Source of the DNA: an uncultured Tateyamaria sp.
Lineage (GTDB): Bacteria > Pseudomonadota > Alphaproteobacteria > Rhodobacterales > Rhodobacteraceae
Length of the DNA: 43,992 nt
Reading direction: 5' to 3'
NCBI RefSeq assembly: GCF_947503385.1
Contig: NZ_CANNDO010000013.1
Span: forward strand, 1 to 43,992
Position numbers and translations under genes: made by a program. Below the pieces are notes generated by a model, which was not told the origin of the DNA, ran no database searches, and was given only the letters and a program-made list of their open reading frames with translations. This document shows positions 42,887 through 43,992 of this stretch, piece after piece (the first letter of the stretch is position 1; the number at the start of each line of letters is the position of its first letter).

Positions 42887-43777
42887 GTGCGATTGGCGCT
42901 GAAATCCTTCGCCGCCCTTGTGATCACCGGGGCGGTGGTCTTCTGGTGGATCACCCGACCAATCACCTCAGACGAGTCGGTGTTGGCCGGACTCCAGCCT
43001 AATCTTGCACAGGGGGCGCTGGTGTTTCACGCGGGGGGGTGCGCGTCTTGTCATGCCGCGCAAGGCGCGGAAGACGACGCACGGCTTGTGATGGCAGGAG
43101 GGCGTGCCTTTCCCAGCGAATTCGGAACGTTCTACGCCCCGAACATTTCGCCGGACCCGGATCATGGCATCGGCGGGTGGTCTGCCATCAATCTGTACAA
43201 CGCGATGCATCATGGTGTTTCGCCTGAGGGTCGACATTACTTCCCGGCATTTCCCTACACATCCTACGTCCGTGCCACGCCAGGGGACATTGTCTCGCTG
43301 TATGCGTTTGTGATGACGTTGCCGGCGACCAAAACGGCAAGCAAACCCCACGACGTCGGTTTTCCATTTTCGATCCGGCGCAATCTTGGTGGCTGGAAAT
43401 GGTTATTCCATGACCCGGAATGGGTTTTGGACGGCGACCTGTCGGAGGAAGAACTCAGGGGGCGCTATCTCGCCGAAGCTTTGGGGCATTGCGGCGAATG
43501 CCACACGCCGCGCAACGCCTTGGGCGGGCCTGATCGCGCGCGCTGGATGGCTGGCGCGCCCAACCCGACCGGCACCGGAAACGTCCCCAATATCACGCCG
43601 GCGAAGTTCGATTGGTCAGTGAGCGACACCGTCGAGTATTTCACGTCTGGCTTTACACCAGAATACGACACTGCAGGCGGTCACATGGCGGATGTAATCG
43701 AAAACCTGGCGCAGTTGCCCGTCGAGGACCGCCGTGCAATCGCGATGTACCTCAAACGCATCTTGCCAGTCGAGTGA
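42887..43777 (+). CDS. Diheme cytochrome c
   Basis: A 296-residue periplasmic electron carrier with two haem-binding sites, CASCHAAQG near residue 52 and CGECHTPRN near 205, and an N-terminal membrane anchor (residues 4-22). Each half is a class I cytochrome c domain; GGRAFPSEFGTFYAPNISPD and TGNVPNITPAKFDWS may supply the axial methionine regions. Diheme cytochromes of this kind accept electrons from alcohol and aldehyde dehydrogenases, for example GMC-type membrane dehydrogenases. The start GTG 42887 abuts the TAG of the cytochrome c' gene. Confidence 0.88.
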   Translation: MRLALKSFAALVITGAVVFWWITRPITSDESVLAGLQPNLAQGALVFHAGGCASCHAAQGAEDDARLVMAGGRAFPSEFGTFYAPNISPDPDHGIGGWSAINLYNAMHHGVSPEGRHYFPAFPYTSYVRATPGDIVSLYAFVMTLPATKTASKPHDVGFPFSIRRNLGGWKWLFHDPEWVLDGDLSEEELRGRYLAEALGHCGECHTPRNALGGPDRARWMAGAPNPTGTGNVPNITPAKFDWSVSDTVEYFTSGFTPEYDTAGGHMADVIENLAQLPVEDRRAIAMYLKRILPVE

Positions 43778-43782
43778 CACTA

Positions 43783-43992
43783 GGGTCATGACCCATTGAT
43801 TTTCTGTGTATCGGCATGATCCACGGCTCGAAAACCAATTGCTGAATATGTCTGATCTTTTTTGGCTTGCGGACGCGCAGATGGCGCGTCTTACCCCCTT
43901 CTTCCCTACGTCCCATGGCAAGCCTCGCGTCGGTGACAAGCGGGTGTTGTCTGGGACTATATTCAACAATGGCAATGGCTTACGATGGCGCG
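43783..43992 (+). mobile_element. IS5-family element, left part (copy 2, cut by window end)
   Basis: It starts GGGTCATGACCCATTGATTT, as copy 1 does at 33414, in the same direction. The transposase begins at ATG 43848 (MSDLFWLADAQMARLTPFFP) and stays open to the last base. By eye it differs from copy 1 at four positions over about 210 bases, so both derive from one recent source. It lies 6 bases after the diheme cytochrome stop. Whether this copy is intact cannot be judged here. Confidence 0.8.

Noticed and set aside
33414..43992. Intact composite transposon formed by the two IS5-type copies
   Set aside because: Copy 1 has several frame breaks and lacks its right end, and copy 2 runs off the window, so a functional composite element cannot be claimed.
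1..43992. CRISPR arrays, tRNA or rRNA genes
   Set aside because: No regularly spaced direct repeats, clover-leaf-like sequence or rRNA motif was seen on reading through the window.

Overview
The window looks like an accessory-rich stretch of an alphaproteobacterial genome, most likely a marine Rhodobacteraceae (roseobacter-type) bacterium. Grounds for this are the moderately high GC coding style with many 4-base stop/start overlaps, a fused exosortase/EpsI protein of the kind common in Rhodobacterales, a short solitary tyrosine recombinase I associate with that family, and a recurrent intergenic stem-loop repeat. No rRNA or tRNA gene was seen. The assignment is inference from recalled protein families, not from a search.

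Layout. (1) 1-2812: a leftward class III adenylate/guanylate cyclase with a TPR-like tail, then a rightward integrase interrupted by an in-frame TGA. (2) 3454-6845: a two-gene unit of a fused exosortase/EpsI protein and a membrane protein with a cysteine-rich Sel1-like region. (3) 7371-11993, leftward: an orphan type VI secretion island of VgrG, a small unknown protein, a large cargo effector candidate and a probable immunity protein. (4) 12467-14055: an insertion scar. A frameshifted IS3-family element has ends of about 23 bp and no visible target duplication. It separates the 3' end of one lost gene from the 3' remnant of another transposase. (5) 14211-33107, rightward: a long catabolic operon behind two tandem LacI-type operators. 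It encodes a CoA-transferase, crotonase, aldehyde dehydrogenase, a CUT1-type sugar ABC transporter with two paralogous binding proteins, two GMC oxidoreductases, a Dabb protein, an internal LacI regulator, a Gfo/Idh/MocA oxidoreductase, a fumarate-reductase-like flavoprotein, a KDG kinase and a KDPG aldolase split by a one-base deletion. (6) 33414-43992: two same-direction IS5-family copies, the first decayed and truncated, the second cut by the window end. Between them lie a leftward YhiI-RbbA-YhhJ-type efflux operon continuing into a small unknown ORF and a ferric-reductase-like flavohaem protein, then a LysR regulator divergent from two c-type cytochromes.

How the genes may work together. 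In the large operon the ABC transporter would import a sugar-like molecule. The GMC, Gfo/Idh and flavoprotein enzymes would oxidise or rearrange it. KDG kinase and KDPG aldolase would feed a 2-keto-3-deoxy acid to pyruvate and glyceraldehyde 3-phosphate, and the CoA-transferase, crotonase and aldehyde dehydrogenase would handle a second, acyl part. I cannot match this gene set to a pathway I know, and it is the strongest candidate here for an undescribed system. The split aldolase suggests it may be decaying in this strain or may rely on a two-piece enzyme. The VgrG island is a plausible antibacterial effector/immunity cassette with an unassigned toxin fold.
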